Assembly: GCF_903642285.1 (NCBI RefSeq)
Contig: NZ_CAHJWJ010000001.1
Span: forward strand, 124,001-188,000
Length of the DNA: 64,000 nucleotides
Direction of reading: 5' to 3'
From: Sphingomonas bacterium
Lineage (GTDB): Bacteria; Pseudomonadota; Alphaproteobacteria; Sphingomonadales; Sphingomonadaceae
Part shown: positions 44,461 to 53,621 of the stretch, piece after piece
Position numbering within the stretch: the stretch's first letter is position 1
How the letters are laid out: each line of letters opens with the position of its first letter
The notes under the pieces: generated by a model
What the model saw: the letters and a program-made list of their open reading frames with translations, nothing else
What the model was told of the DNA's origin: nothing
Database searches by the model: none
Program-made: the position numbers and the translations under genes

Positions 44461-45878
44461 TGGCGATCGAGATCAAGATGCCCGCGCTGTCCCCAACGAT
44501 GGAGGAGGGCACGCTCGCCAAATGGCTGATCAAGGAGGGCGACAGCGTCAAGTCCGGCGACATCATGGCGGAGATCGAGACCGATAAGGCGACGATGGAA
44601 TTCGAGGCCGTCGACGAAGGCACCGTGACGAAGATCCTCGTCGCGGAGGGGACCGATAACGTAAAGGTGGGCACCGTCATCATGACGTTGGCGGGTGAGG
44701 ATGCTTCGGACAACGATGGCGAGCGCGCGGGCGATGCCGCCAATGCCGAGCCGAAGGAAGACCAGCCCGCCGACAAGGCACCCCCCGCACCCGAGAGCAA
44801 CACCCCGCACCAGGTCGAAACCGGCGTGCGGCAAATGTTCGAAGCGGCGAAACACGATGCCGAGGTCGCCGATCCCGCGATCCCCGCCGGCACCGAGATG
44901 GTCAAGATCACCCTTCGCGAAGCACTCCGCGATGCGATGGCGGAGGAAATGCGACGCGACGACCGCGTATTCGTGATCGGGGAGGAGGTCGCGCAATATC
45001 AGGGCGCCTACAAGGTGACGCAGGGGTTGCTCGACGAGTTCGGGGATACCCGGGTCGTCGATACGCCGATCACCGAATATGGCTTTGCCGGTGTCGGCAC
45101 CGGTGCTGCGATGGGGGGCTTGCGGCCCATCGTCGAGTTCATGACCTTCAACTTCGCGATGCAGGCGATCGACCACATCGTCAATTCGGCGGCGAAGACG
45201 AACTACATGTCCGGCGGGCAGATGCGCTGTCCGATCGTGTTCCGCGGCCCCAATGGCGCGGCGAGCCGGGTCGGCGCGCAGCATTCGCAGAACTACGCGC
45301 CCTGGTACGCGAGCGTCCCGGGCCTGATCGTGATCGCGCCGTACGACGCGGCGGATGCGAAGGGCCTGTTGAAGGCAGCGATCCGTACCGAGGATCCGGT
45401 CGTGTTCCTGGAAAACGAACTGCTCTACGGCCGCAGCTTCGAGGTGCCCAAGCTCGACGATCACGTCCTGCCGATCGGCAGGGCGCGGATCATGCGTGGG
45501 GGCAAGGACGTGACGATCGTCAGTTATTCGATCGGCGTCGGGCTGTCGCTCGAAGCCGCCGAGACCCTGGCGGCGGAGGGGATCGACGCCGAGGTCGTCG
45601 ACCTGCGCACGCTGCGCCCGCTCGACAAGGCGACCGTCCTGAAGTCACTCGCCAAGACCAACCGTCTGGTCGTCGCCGAGGAAGGTTGGCCGACCTGCGG
45701 CATCGCATCGGAGATCATCGCACTCTGCATGACTGAGGGCTTCGACGATCTCGACGCGCCGGTGCTGCGCGTCACTGATGAGGACGTACCGCTACCTTAT
45801 GCTGCGAACCTGGAAAAGCTGGCGCTGATCGATGCGTCGCGGATCGTCGAGGCGGTAAAGAGAGTGTGCTATCGCTGA
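44460..45878 (+). CDS. pdhB: Pyruvate dehydrogenase E1 beta subunit with N-terminal lipoyl domain
   Basis: 472 aa. Residues 2-80 are a biotinyl/lipoyl domain with the modified Lys43 in [10 protein letters not shown] Pro/Ala/Glu-rich linker (about 85-130) follows, then the E1-beta transketolase-type domain ([50 protein letters not shown]). The lipoyl fusion to E1-beta is an established alphaproteobacterial arrangement and brings a lipoyl arm onto E1. E2 and E3 genes are not adjacent here. The stop lies inside a 14-bp hairpin. Confidence 0.96.
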   Translation: MAIEIKMPALSPTMEEGTLAKWLIKEGDSVKSGDIMAEIETDKATMEFEAVDEGTVTKILVAEGTDNVKVGTVIMTLAGEDASDNDGERAGDAANAEPKEDQPADKAPPAPESNTPHQVETGVRQMFEAAKHDAEVADPAIPAGTEMVKITLREALRDAMAEEMRRDDRVFVIGEEVAQYQGAYKVTQGLLDEFGDTRVVDTPITEYGFAGVGTGAAMGGLRPIVEFMTFNFAMQAIDHIVNSAAKTNYMSGGQMRCPIVFRGPNGAASRVGAQHSQNYAPWYASVPGLIVIAPYDAADAKGLLKAAIRTEDPVVFLENELLYGRSFEVPKLDDHVLPIGRARIMRGGKDVTIVSYSIGVGLSLEAAETLAAEGIDAEVVDLRTLRPLDKATVLKSLAKTNRLVVAEEGWPTCGIASEIIALCMTEGFDDLDAPVLRVTDEDVPLPYAANLEKLALIDASRIVEAVKRVCYR

Positions 45879-45906
45879 CGAACCGCTCCGGTGCGGTTCG
45901 TCAGCG
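45873..45906. terminator. Perfect 14-bp hairpin at the pdhB/tadG convergent end
   Basis: cgctgacgaaccgc (45873-45886) pairs without mismatch with gcggttcgtcagcg (45893-45906) around a 6-base loop. It includes the pdhB stop codon and ends seven bases before the minus-strand TadG stop, so it can terminate both transcripts. No T run is seen on either side. Confidence 0.75.
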
Positions 45907-45912
45907 ACCCGA

Positions 45913-47331
45913 TCAATGCGCGATGTGCGCGGTGGCGACGGCCGCCTGGAACAGCTGGTTCAGGGCAGTCGAGATATCATCGTTGGTCGATACCTTATAG
46001 TATAGACCCGAGGATGCGCAATTTTGCAGGGCGGGCTCCACCTGCGGCAAGTACGGCACGACGTTCACCTGCGACCAACCCGTCGGATCGGTGTTGATCG
46101 CGCTAGGAAGATACTCGGTGTAGATAATACCGATCCTTATGCCGCGCGCCTTGATCGTGTCGCACAGCGTGGTGTCGAAGGCCACCTCCGGACGCCCACC
46201 CGGGCGATATTCGTCGCGCATCCCGTCGGTGATGATGAACATAATCTGCTGAGGCTTGTCGCCAGCCTGATTGGTACCGTTTCCGGGGGCAGGCATCAGG
46301 GAGTTTATCCGCGTGAAGGCATCGCTGCTCCAAGTATCGGTATCGTTGCTAGGGTAGGTGCTTGTGGCCTGATTTTCAGAATAATAATTCGTTACTTGCG
46401 CTCCGTTTGCAGCAGCCGACACGCTCGACAGAGCAGCCGTTACCGGAAACAGTAATTTGTTGAACGGATTGGGTGCCCGCGAGTCACCCGAGCCGAAGCT
46501 GGCAAGCGCTGCCCGATATTGCGCATTGTTGTTCTGTTCCGTCTGGGTAGCTGTCGTCATCATCGATTGAACGGCAAGACGTGCCTGGTCTACCCGAAGC
46601 GGAATGCCATAGGATAGTGCGACGCTATAATAGTCGCCCTTCGTGCCATCCTTTTTGGTCGCTTGCGTGTAGTTGGTGTTGTGACAGGCGAAGGTGCATC
46701 CGCCAGTTAAACTGCCAAGCTGATTGATGCCTGCCGTCGTGGTCGGAAAAGCCATCGAGCTTGACGTATCGAGCAGCACATAGAAATCGATGTTCGGTGC
46801 CTGCTTGGCGTTCGTCGTCGAGGTGCCGTTCAGCTCGATCTGCGCCATGGCGAGCAGATTGCCGAACGCGTTATGAGATGCCGCGTGCCAGCTCACCGTC
46901 GTCGTCCGCGTATGTCCCGTCGTGTTGGTGTCGGTGACGCTGATCAGCAGCGTTCCGTCCCCGCCGTTGACCGTGTTGCTCGTCTGATTGATGACGCAGC
47001 AGCCCGTGAAATACGGGGTGACCAGCCCCGCGGTGGCATCGGCCTGCTGGTGCCACATATTATAGGCGGTGACCGCCGCGTTATACGGCGTCTGTTGCAT
47101 CATCGGGGCCGTCACGGTCGCCAGCGCGGCGGCGTCGGCGATGGCGTTCAGCCGGGTCTGTATGCGCGCGGCACGTGCGTAATCGATGCCGATACCCACC
47201 GATAACGTCAGCGGTATCAATGCGAAGCCCAGGATCATGAACACGCTGCCGCGTCTGTCGGCGCGCAGCGCGGTCCATGCATGGGCGATGCGACTTACGA
47301 CCCGAAGAAAGGGATATCGCGATTTCATCAT
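45913..47331 (-). CDS. TadG-like pilus assembly protein with von Willebrand A domain
   Basis: 472 aa. The N-terminal hydrophobic segment after RRGSVFMILGFALIPLTLSVGIGID is the TadE/TadG-type anchor, followed by an Ala-rich helix (Flp/TadG region). A VWA domain begins about residue 185 (IDFYVLLDTSSSM, the MIDAS DxSxS). There is a Cys pair in GCTFACHN and more Cys near the end. Members assemble or stabilise Flp/Tad pili outside the inner membrane. It follows two TadE genes; the Tad ATPase, secretin and pilin genes are not in the window. The stretch is somewhat richer in A+T than its surroundings. Confidence 0.85.
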   Translation of the reverse strand: MMKSRYPFLRVVSRIAHAWTALRADRRGSVFMILGFALIPLTLSVGIGIDYARAARIQTRLNAIADAAALATVTAPMMQQTPYNAAVTAYNMWHQQADATAGLVTPYFTGCCVINQTSNTVNGGDGTLLISVTDTNTTGHTRTTTVSWHAASHNAFGNLLAMAQIELNGTSTTNAKQAPNIDFYVLLDTSSSMAFPTTTAGINQLGSLTGGCTFACHNTNYTQATKKDGTKGDYYSVALSYGIPLRVDQARLAVQSMMTTATQTEQNNNAQYRAALASFGSGDSRAPNPFNKLLFPVTAALSSVSAAANGAQVTNYYSENQATSTYPSNDTDTWSSDAFTRINSLMPAPGNGTNQAGDKPQQIMFIITDGMRDEYRPGGRPEVAFDTTLCDTIKARGIRIGIIYTEYLPSAINTDPTGWSQVNVVPYLPQVEPALQNCASSGLYYKVSTNDDISTALNQLFQAAVATAHIAH

Positions 47332-47335
47332 CGTA

Positions 47336-47884
47336 TCAGCAATCGGCACAGGGGACGGATGCGCTATTGCGCGGGGACATATACAGCGTGTCGCGGAGCG
47401 GGATCGGGCCGAGCATGTTCGAGGCGATACCCGGCAGATATTGGTAATTGATTTCCGCGTAGATCAGGTAGGTCCCCGGAACGATCAGCCCCACCGGTAA
47501 CGGTACAGTCGATCCCTTCGTGTAACCGGTACCATTGACCGCCTGGCTCCAGTCGATCGTGGACTTACCGGTGATGTCGATCTTGACCTGGCTGATCCGC
47601 AATACGGCATTGCTGGTCGAATATGGTACCATCACTTGTTGCGAGGCCGCGAGAAACTGCTGCGCGCCCGCCTGCGTGGTCGACGTGCTTTGGGTCGTAA
47701 GGTCGGCAAGCGTGCGAACGGTCGTCGTGACCTTTCGATAGGCCGAAACCGCATCCATCGTCTGATATCCGCCGACGAACAGGATCGCGAGGATCGGCAC
47801 GGCGAAGGCGAACTCGATCAGCGCGATCCCGCGACGATCGCGCTTCAATCGTCCGAGCCGACGAAGAACGGTTCCCATGGTCAT
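47336..47884 (-). CDS. TadE-family pilus assembly protein (second)
   Basis: 182 aa. The pseudopilin-like N-terminus LKRDRRGIALIEFAFAVPILAILFVG has the Gly-x4-Glu type processing site of TadE and one membrane helix. The remainder is periplasmic with repeated Thr/Val-rich strands and a C-terminal Cys pair (PCADC). The start at 47884 overlaps the upstream TadE stop (ATGA); the stop is 4 bases before the TadG start. Long in-frame extensions upstream are not coding. Confidence 0.85.
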   Translation of the reverse strand: MTMGTVLRRLGRLKRDRRGIALIEFAFAVPILAILFVGGYQTMDAVSAYRKVTTTVRTLADLTTQSTSTTQAGAQQFLAASQQVMVPYSTSNAVLRISQVKIDITGKSTIDWSQAVNGTGYTKGSTVPLPVGLIVPGTYLIYAEINYQYLPGIASNMLGPIPLRDTLYMSPRNSASVPCADC

Positions 47885-48453
47885 GACGCGGAAGGTTCCG
47901 TCTTGAACACCGCCGTCGCGATCAGCAGGCGATTGCCGCCCGACATGGTCGATAGATCGAACCCGAGCGGCCCCTTGCTGGTCGCCCAGATATACATGAC
48001 CTTGACCGTCGTGATCTGACCCGATCCACCGGGCGAATAGGCAAAGGGATTTTCCGCACCGGTCTGGGCATTGTAGGTGATCGTCGGCGCACTGGTGTTC
48101 GCCGACGAGAAACTTGTCGTCGACTGCACGTCCACCCGCACGTTCGCGCATTTCATGAACCCCGGCAGCTGGTTGCAGACTGCGGTCAGAAATCCCGCCT
48201 GTGACATCCCGGCGGATTGATCCACTCCTGTCATCAGCTGGCGGCTCGCTTTGAGCGTTGCGGTTTCGAGCGTCTGCTGAGCAAAAAAGGTGAGCGATAC
48301 CTGCAGGATCGCGATGATCAGCGCGAACAACGGGCCGGCGACGAACGCGAATTCGATGACCGTCACGCCGCGTTCGTCGCGCGCCAGCCGCGCGAGGCTG
48401 CCGTCTCGCTCTAGGCGAGAAGCCATCGCGGTTCTGATCGCCCTCGGTATCAT
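47881..48453 (-). CDS. TadE-family pilus assembly protein (first)
   Basis: 190 aa with the TadE N-terminal signature ERGVTVIEFAFVAGPLFALIIAILQ and a single membrane helix. The following ~140 residues have two Cys in VCNQLPGFMKCANV and a beta-rich tail. The start at 48453 (MIPRAIRTAM) is preferred over an earlier ATG at 48495 because the signature then lies about 30-40 residues in. First gene of the three-gene minus-strand cluster. Confidence 0.83.
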   Translation of the reverse strand: MIPRAIRTAMASRLERDGSLARLARDERGVTVIEFAFVAGPLFALIIAILQVSLTFFAQQTLETATLKASRQLMTGVDQSAGMSQAGFLTAVCNQLPGFMKCANVRVDVQSTTSFSSANTSAPTITYNAQTGAENPFAYSPGGSGQITTVKVMYIWATSKGPLGFDLSTMSGGNRLLIATAVFKTEPSAS

Positions 48454-48566
48454 TGCGTCGTCGGTTCTTCCGTTGATCGGACGCGTGTGGCGCAAACAGG
48501 TAAAGATGGGGTAAAGCCGGTCCGGCTAGGCCCGCAATCCGTGGGACAAGAGGGGATCCGCCGATC

Positions 48567-49286
48567 GTGCCGCCCTCCAGTTCGGCTGCGTCGATGCCGC
48601 CGCCATCCGGCGAGCCGAGCATCGCCGGCGCGCGCCTCGCCGAACGCGGGGTGGTGTGCGGATATGTCCCCACCGATCGGCGTGCGGGATTCGTCGCGTT
48701 GCTCGCGCTCGACGATGCGCTGGCGGGGATCGTCCGGACGACGCGCGAACCGATCGTCGGGCAGATGCGGCTGACCTGGTGGTATGAGGCGCTCGAAGCG
48801 CTCGACCGGGCGGGCGCACCCGTCGGCGAACCGATATTGACGGCGCTGGCGGGGGAAGTGGCGCCGCGCGGCGTGGCGGGCCGGATGCTGGCCGCGATGA
48901 TCGACGGCTGGGAAATGCTGCTCGACCCCGATCCGCTTGAGGCCGCCGGCATGCGCACATTTGCGCGAGCCCGCGGCGAGGCCTTGTTCGGCGCATTGGC
49001 GGTCGTGCTGGGCGCACCGATCGATGCCGGCACGGCGCGGGCGGGCGAGGGGTGGGCGCTGACCGATCTGGCGACCCATCTCCGCGATCCTGGGCAGGCG
49101 GCGCTCGCCCGCACGATGGCGATCGATGCTTTCGCGAGTGGGTCGCGGCACGCCTGGCCGCGGCAGCTGCGGCCGATCGGCATGCTTTCCCTGCTCGCCC
49201 GGGCAGACCTCGCCGTCCCGCAGCCCCGTCCCGGATCGCCGCACCGTCTAGCCCGACTGCTAATGCATCGGATTTGGGGGCGTTAG
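48567..49286 (+). CDS. Squalene/phytoene synthase-fold protein (possible complex I assembly factor type)
   Basis: 239 aa from a GTG; an ATG at 48594 is the alternative. Blocks LLALDDALAGIVRTTREPIVGQMRLTWWYEAL and GWALTDLATHLRD fit the trans-isoprenyl synthase fold, but the first Asp-rich motif is replaced by LDDALAGI and no full DxxxD pair is visible in the second. Such shortened members resemble NDUFAF6-like proteins that help assemble respiratory complex I rather than make terpenes. The gene lies divergent to the Tad cluster. Confident on fold, not on function. Confidence 0.75.
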   Translation: MPPSSSAASMPPPSGEPSIAGARLAERGVVCGYVPTDRRAGFVALLALDDALAGIVRTTREPIVGQMRLTWWYEALEALDRAGAPVGEPILTALAGEVAPRGVAGRMLAAMIDGWEMLLDPDPLEAAGMRTFARARGEALFGALAVVLGAPIDAGTARAGEGWALTDLATHLRDPGQAALARTMAIDAFASGSRHAWPRQLRPIGMLSLLARADLAVPQPRPGSPHRLARLLMHRIWGR

Positions 49287-49345
49287 CTTCCGCCGGACGC
49301 GGCGGATCGATAGCATCGCGACAAAGGGGCAGAGGGATATATCCG

Positions 49346-49828
49346 ATGTGGCGCTATATATTGGGGGGAGCGGCGGCGCTCCTGATGGCAGCGGCGGGCG
49401 TGCTGTGGTTCAACGCGCGGGCGCGGACCAGTGCGACGCCGCTTCTGGCAACGGCACCGGCCGCCATGGCATCCGCCGCGGCGGCGACCGGCGATGCGCT
49501 GCCGACATCGGTTCCCGAGGCGACCGACCAGACGCGCGAGCAGAAGCGGTTCGCGCGTTACGACAAGGATCGCGACGGGATCGTGTCGCGCGAGGAATAT
49601 CTGGCGTCGCGGCGCAAGGCGTTCGCCAAGCTGGATACCAACCATGACGGCCAATTGTCGTTCGACGAATGGTCTGCGAAGACGATCGCGAAATTCGTGG
49701 CGGCGGATCACGATCGGTCCGGCGGCCTGATCCCGGCGGAGTTTGCGGCGACCGCGCCCAAGCGGTCCGCACATCCGCGCAAATGTCCGCCGACGCAGGT
49801 CGCGAGGGAGGATGATCGCGGCGAATGA
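49346..49828 (+). CDS. EF-hand calcium-binding protein, exported or anchored
   Basis: 160 aa. The N-terminus (MWRYILGGAAALLMAAAGVLWF) is a membrane anchor or signal. A low-complexity Ala/Thr stretch follows, then EF-hand loops DKDRDGIVSREE, DTNHDGQLSFDE and a weaker DHDRSGGLIPAE. A short basic Cys-containing tail ends it. Calcium binding is inferred from loop residues at positions 1, 3, 5, 7, 9 and 12. A longer open frame upstream overlaps the phytoene-synthase-like gene and is not used. Confidence 0.82.
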   Translation: MWRYILGGAAALLMAAAGVLWFNARARTSATPLLATAPAAMASAAAATGDALPTSVPEATDQTREQKRFARYDKDRDGIVSREEYLASRRKAFAKLDTNHDGQLSFDEWSAKTIAKFVAADHDRSGGLIPAEFAATAPKRSAHPRKCPPTQVAREDDRGE

Positions 49829-50112
49829 CGGCACCGACAATCGGCATCGTTTCGGATGCAGTACGGGATTGACGGCAAGAACTCCGCGTATTCGCAATGG
49901 TTTGTCTCCGCTAACGTCGATTTGACGGATCGTCGGGTCGTACCGATACTGACCCCAGAGGCGACGGACGGTATCCGCCAACCCGGATAGCGGCCCGCGT
50001 GTCGTCGGATCGTTTGCGCACCATCATCATAACCCGACGCGTCGAAACGCGCGCGGCGCCCCCATGCGCCGTGCCGGTGGCGACTTGCGTCGCTAGCGGA
50101 AAGGGCATGCTC

Positions 50113-51135
50113 ATGGACCTCAAGGCGAATTTTTCCTTCCGACCGCTCCCGCCGATCGCGGCACCGATCCATCTGCCCTTTCCGGGGATCCTCGATCCGC
50201 TCGGTCCGCTGAAGGATCTGCCGGGGACGTGGGTCGGCACCGGCTTCAACACGATCTGGCGTCCGTTCTTTCCCAAGGGTCCGGGCGGCGAGGACGAGTT
50301 CCTCGAACTCAACCTGACCAGCGAGCAGATCGAATTCGCGGCGATCAGCGGGCCGATCCCCAATCGCGGATTCCTGCAGCCCGACATCAACATGTTCGGT
50401 CTGACTTATCTCCAGCAGATCAGCGACGCGGTCGTCGGCGGCGGGCTGCACATCGAACCGGGTATCTGGGCCACGGTGCCGCAAACGACCAATCCGGCCG
50501 AGCCGCCGACCGTCGTCCGGATGGCGTCTATCCCGCACGGTACGACGATTCTGGCGCAGGGCACCGCGACCGCCGTGCCGAGTGGCCCGCAGTTCCAGCC
50601 GGTCAACATCAATCCGATCCCGGTCCACGGCCCCGCGGTGCCGTTCGAGCAGCAGAACCTGTCGCAACCGTCCGCGTTCCGATCGCCGCCGGCGCAGATC
50701 GTCGGGATCACGCAGGCGATGGTGAACAACCCCAATTCGGTCCTCGCCACCGCGATCCAGGGGCAGACGATCACGTCGATGACCGTCCTGCAGGTCTCCA
50801 CCACCGCACCGCCGCCGCCGACCATCGGGGGCGGGACGAGCAATACCGCCTTCCTTGCAGGCGGCCCGGCGGGCCCCAACGCCGATGCCGTGACCGTCAG
50901 CGCGACGTTCTGGATCGAGAACGTGAAGGGCGCCAACGGTGCGCCCGATTTCCTCCAGCTGCAATATACCCAGACGGTGATGCTGGTGTTCGACGAAGGC
51001 ATCAAATGGCCGCACGTCACCGTTGGGACGCTGCGCAAGAAAGTGCCGTCGATCGTGCCCGCCGCCTTCGTCGATCCGCAAATGCCCGCCGAGCTGCTGG
51101 CTCGGATCCACGCGGATCAGGCTCCGAAGGTCTAG
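50113..51135 (+). CDS. Heme-binding-type conserved protein (calycin-like), function unknown
   Basis: 340 aa. The protein begins at the ATG of 50113, which has aaggg 7 bases upstream; ATGs at 50107 and 49999 are less likely. Central features are LKDLPGTWVGTGFNTIWRP (a lipocalin/nitrobindin-type entry with a conserved Trp and Gly), LELNLTSEQIEFAAISG, NMFGLTYLQQISD, and ARMASIPHGTTILAQG-like MASIPHGTTILAQG. Related proteins in other bacteria are annotated 'heme-binding protein', with a beta-barrel fold inferred. No signal peptide, no metal motif certain. It stands alone between the EF-hand and trmFO genes, without an operon partner. Confidence 0.6.
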   Translation: MDLKANFSFRPLPPIAAPIHLPFPGILDPLGPLKDLPGTWVGTGFNTIWRPFFPKGPGGEDEFLELNLTSEQIEFAAISGPIPNRGFLQPDINMFGLTYLQQISDAVVGGGLHIEPGIWATVPQTTNPAEPPTVVRMASIPHGTTILAQGTATAVPSGPQFQPVNINPIPVHGPAVPFEQQNLSQPSAFRSPPAQIVGITQAMVNNPNSVLATAIQGQTITSMTVLQVSTTAPPPPTIGGGTSNTAFLAGGPAGPNADAVTVSATFWIENVKGANGAPDFLQLQYTQTVMLVFDEGIKWPHVTVGTLRKKVPSIVPAAFVDPQMPAELLARIHADQAPKV

Positions 51136-51178
51136 CGGAATCATCCGATCGACTCGCTTTCGTACAGCACGGAATGGC

Positions 51179-52558
51179 CTAGGGCTCGACAAGGGCGTCG
51201 CGTGCGGCCAGTGCGACGCCCCCGATCGACGATCCTGCGATCCATGCCGCGAGCGCGGCACGCGCGCGATCGGTATACATGCGCTTGCGGTCAGCCTTCC
51301 TAGTCCGGCCGGGGATCGGCGGGAACAGTCCGAAATTGACGTTCATCGGCTGATATGTTTCCGTGGTCGCGGCACCGGTGATGTGACCCAGCAGCGCACC
51401 GAGCGCGGTATCGACCGGCGGCGGGGTTAGCGTGCGCCCTGCCAGTTCGGCCGCAGCGAAACGGCCTGCCATCAGGCCGATGCCCGCGCTTTCGATATAG
51501 CCCTCGCATCCCGTGATCTGCCCCGCGAAGCGAAGCGAAGGCCGCGATTTCAGCCGCAGCGTCTCGTCGAGCAGGTCGGGCGACCGGATGAACGTGTTGC
51601 GGTGAAGCCCACCCAATCGCGCGAACTCCGCATGCTCCAGCCCGGGAATGGTGCGGAACAGTCGCACCTGATCGGCATGTTTCAGCTTGGTCTGGAAGCC
51701 GACCATGTTCCACAGCGTGCCGAGCGCGTTGTCCTGCCGCAACTGGACGACCGCGTACGGCCAGCGTCCGGTCTTCGGATCGTCGAGCCCCACGGGTTTC
51801 ATCGGGCCGTAGCGAAGCGTATCGACCCCGCGTTCCGCCATCACCTCGATCGGCATGCACCCCTCGAAATAGGGCGTATCCCGCTCCCAGTCCTTGAACG
51901 GCGTCTTCTCGCCTTCGATCAGGCCGGCGTGGAAGGCCAGATACTGGTCCTTCGTCATCGGGCAGTTGATGTAATCCTTGGTCTCGCCCTTGTCCCAGCG
52001 GCTGGCGAACCAGGCGACGTCCATGTCGATGCTGTCGCGGTGGACGATGGGGGCGAGCGCATCGAAGAACGCGAGCGCCTCCGCCCCCGTCGCCGCGCCG
52101 ATCCCCTCGGCAAGCGCAGCGGCGGTCAGCGGCCCGGTCGCGACGATCGCGGGCCCGTCGGGCAGCGTATCGATCCGTTCGCGGACGAGATCGACATTGG
52201 GATGCGCGGCCAGCGCGGCGGTGACGCCGGCGGCATAGCCTTCGCGGTCGACCGCAAGCGCCGAGCCGGCTGGCACGCGGTGCTTGTCCGCCTCGCGCAG
52301 GATCAGCGAGCCGAGCATACGCATCTCCTGGTGCAGCAACCCGACCGCATTCGCCTCGGCATCGTCCGAGCGGAAGCTGTTCGAACAGACGAGTTCGGCC
52401 AGATCGTCGGTCTGGTGCGCCGGCGTCGCCTCGCCCCCCCTTGTCGGATCTGCGCCGCGCATCTCCGACAGGCGGACCCGGAAGCCGCTTTCGGCCAGCT
52501 GCCATGCGGCTTCGGAACCGGCGAGACCGCCGCCGACGACGTGAATGTCGTACTTCAT
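51179..52558 (-). CDS. trmFO: Methylenetetrahydrofolate--tRNA (uracil-5-)-methyltransferase TrmFO
   Basis: FAD/folate-dependent enzyme (459 aa) that makes 5-methyluridine at position 54 of the tRNA T-loop, using methylene-THF and NAD(P)H. The FAD motif [15 protein letters not shown] opens the protein. Characteristic are [23 protein letters not shown] and [12 protein letters not shown], with the conserved Cys used in catalysis. The gene stands alone on the minus strand; its start at 52558 is a clear ATG. Confidence 0.96.
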   Translation of the reverse strand: MKYDIHVVGGGLAGSEAAWQLAESGFRVRLSEMRGADPTRGGEATPAHQTDDLAELVCSNSFRSDDAEANAVGLLHQEMRMLGSLILREADKHRVPAGSALAVDREGYAAGVTAALAAHPNVDLVRERIDTLPDGPAIVATGPLTAAALAEGIGAATGAEALAFFDALAPIVHRDSIDMDVAWFASRWDKGETKDYINCPMTKDQYLAFHAGLIEGEKTPFKDWERDTPYFEGCMPIEVMAERGVDTLRYGPMKPVGLDDPKTGRWPYAVVQLRQDNALGTLWNMVGFQTKLKHADQVRLFRTIPGLEHAEFARLGGLHRNTFIRSPDLLDETLRLKSRPSLRFAGQITGCEGYIESAGIGLMAGRFAAAELAGRTLTPPPVDTALGALLGHITGAATTETYQPMNVNFGLFPPIPGRTRKADRKRMYTDRARAALAAWIAGSSIGGVALAARDALVEP

Positions 52559-52621
52559 CGCGCTCGGTTCGGTCGAAAGGTCATAAAAGTCACGGGAAAA
52601 CGCGTTTCTCCTCTACATCCA

Positions 52622-53002
52622 TCACGAGCGCGGCATTGGTTGGGCGTAGCACGCAGCATAGGCGAGACGGTTGTCGTAGCGATGACGGTGACCGACGAGC
52701 CGGCCGCCGCGATAGATGGGCATCACATAACCATTGATCCCGCGGTCCACCGCCCGGTCGAAGCTTCGTGCACGGCCCTCGTCCAGCGCAGCGTCCCAGG
52801 CTGTGGCGAACGCGGCCGACCGGTGGCGCAGGCGATACGCGGACTTGGCACTGATGCCGACCGCCTTCGCCGCCGCGGCCACGCCGCCGAACTGCGACAA
52901 ATGGGCAAGGAATTGCGCCTGTCGCCCGATCGTCCAGCCATCGTGGCGGCGGGATGCGGCAAGCGGCTGGGCGGACGGATCGGGTATGGGCTGGTCGGTC
53001 AT
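52622..53002 (-). CDS. Helix-turn-helix orphan (sphingomonad-type, terminase small-subunit-like)
   Basis: 126 aa from the ATG at 53002 (MTDQPIPDPSAQP). A 30-residue disordered N-terminus precedes a helix-turn-helix of the type seen in phage terminase small subunits and resolvase-like proteins: QAQFLAHLSQFGGVAAAAKAVG then ISAKSAYRLRHRS. A conserved C-terminal stretch has RGINGYVMPIYRGGRL and HRYDNRLAYA. I do not know the family's role. No phage gene is nearby, so this is probably a domesticated or regulatory DNA-binding protein. Confidence 0.65.
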   Translation of the reverse strand: MTDQPIPDPSAQPLAASRRHDGWTIGRQAQFLAHLSQFGGVAAAAKAVGISAKSAYRLRHRSAAFATAWDAALDEGRARSFDRAVDRGINGYVMPIYRGGRLVGHRHRYDNRLAYAACYAQPMPRS

Positions 53003-53115
53003 CCGCCAAGGCTGCCCCGGTTTTTCCAACATTGCCAGCGGAAATGTATCTGCTTTGTTCCCGGGCGCGTACCGGTTCGCTGGCGTCGCGACACGCCCGC
53101 GCCCATATCGACATC

Positions 53116-53559
53116 ATGAAAATCTATACGATCGGCTACGAAGCCACCACGATGGCCGACTTCCTCGCGGCCTTGACGATGGCGGACGTGAAGCGGGTGA
53201 TCGACGTCCGCGCGTTGCCGCTGTCGCGTCGTCCGGGCTTTTCCAAATCCTCGCTTGCCGCTTCGTTGGCGGAGGCGGGGATCGGCTATGTCCATCTGAA
53301 GGCGCTGGGCACGCCCAAGCCCGGGCGCGACGCCGCGAAAAAGGGCGATGTCGCGACGTTGCGCACGGTCTATGCCGGACAGCTGGAACTGCCCGACGCG
53401 CAGGCGCAGGCGGCGGTCATGATGGACCTCGCCGCCGAGATGCCCAGCGCGCTGCTATGCTACGAACGCGACCCGTGCCATTGCCATCGGACACTGCTGC
53501 TGGCCGCGGTGGGCGAGGGGGCGGAGGTGGTCGATCTATATGCCCAAGCGGCGGCCTAG
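53116..53559 (+). CDS. DUF488 family protein
   Basis: 147 aa. Matches DUF488: IGYEATTMADFLAAL at the N-terminus, VIDVRALPLSRRPGFSKSSL, and the signature CYERDPCHCHR near residue 118. The family is cytoplasmic, probably redox or nucleic-acid linked, with Cys and His in the signature. Convergent with the DUF1989 gene 62 bases downstream. An earlier ATG at 52954 in the same frame is not conserved. Confidence 0.85.
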   Translation: MKIYTIGYEATTMADFLAALTMADVKRVIDVRALPLSRRPGFSKSSLAASLAEAGIGYVHLKALGTPKPGRDAAKKGDVATLRTVYAGQLELPDAQAQAAVMMDLAAEMPSALLCYERDPCHCHRTLLLAAVGEGAEVVDLYAQAAA

Positions 53560-53621
53560 TTGTTCCTGTTATCCCACGAAAGCGGTCGCCCAGGGTTGCG
53601 ACAACCGGAAGGACAGTCGCC

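Noticed and set aside
48567..49286. Carotenoid or hopanoid synthase role for the squalene/phytoene synthase-fold gene
   Set aside because: The Asp-rich substrate motifs are incomplete and no crt or hpn genes are nearby; a complex I assembly role is as likely, so no terpene function is claimed.
49829..50112. Possible additional gene or RNA in the gap before the heme-binding-type gene
   Set aside because: Frames here are short and lack a start with a ribosome-binding site, and no stable extended hairpin structure is evident.
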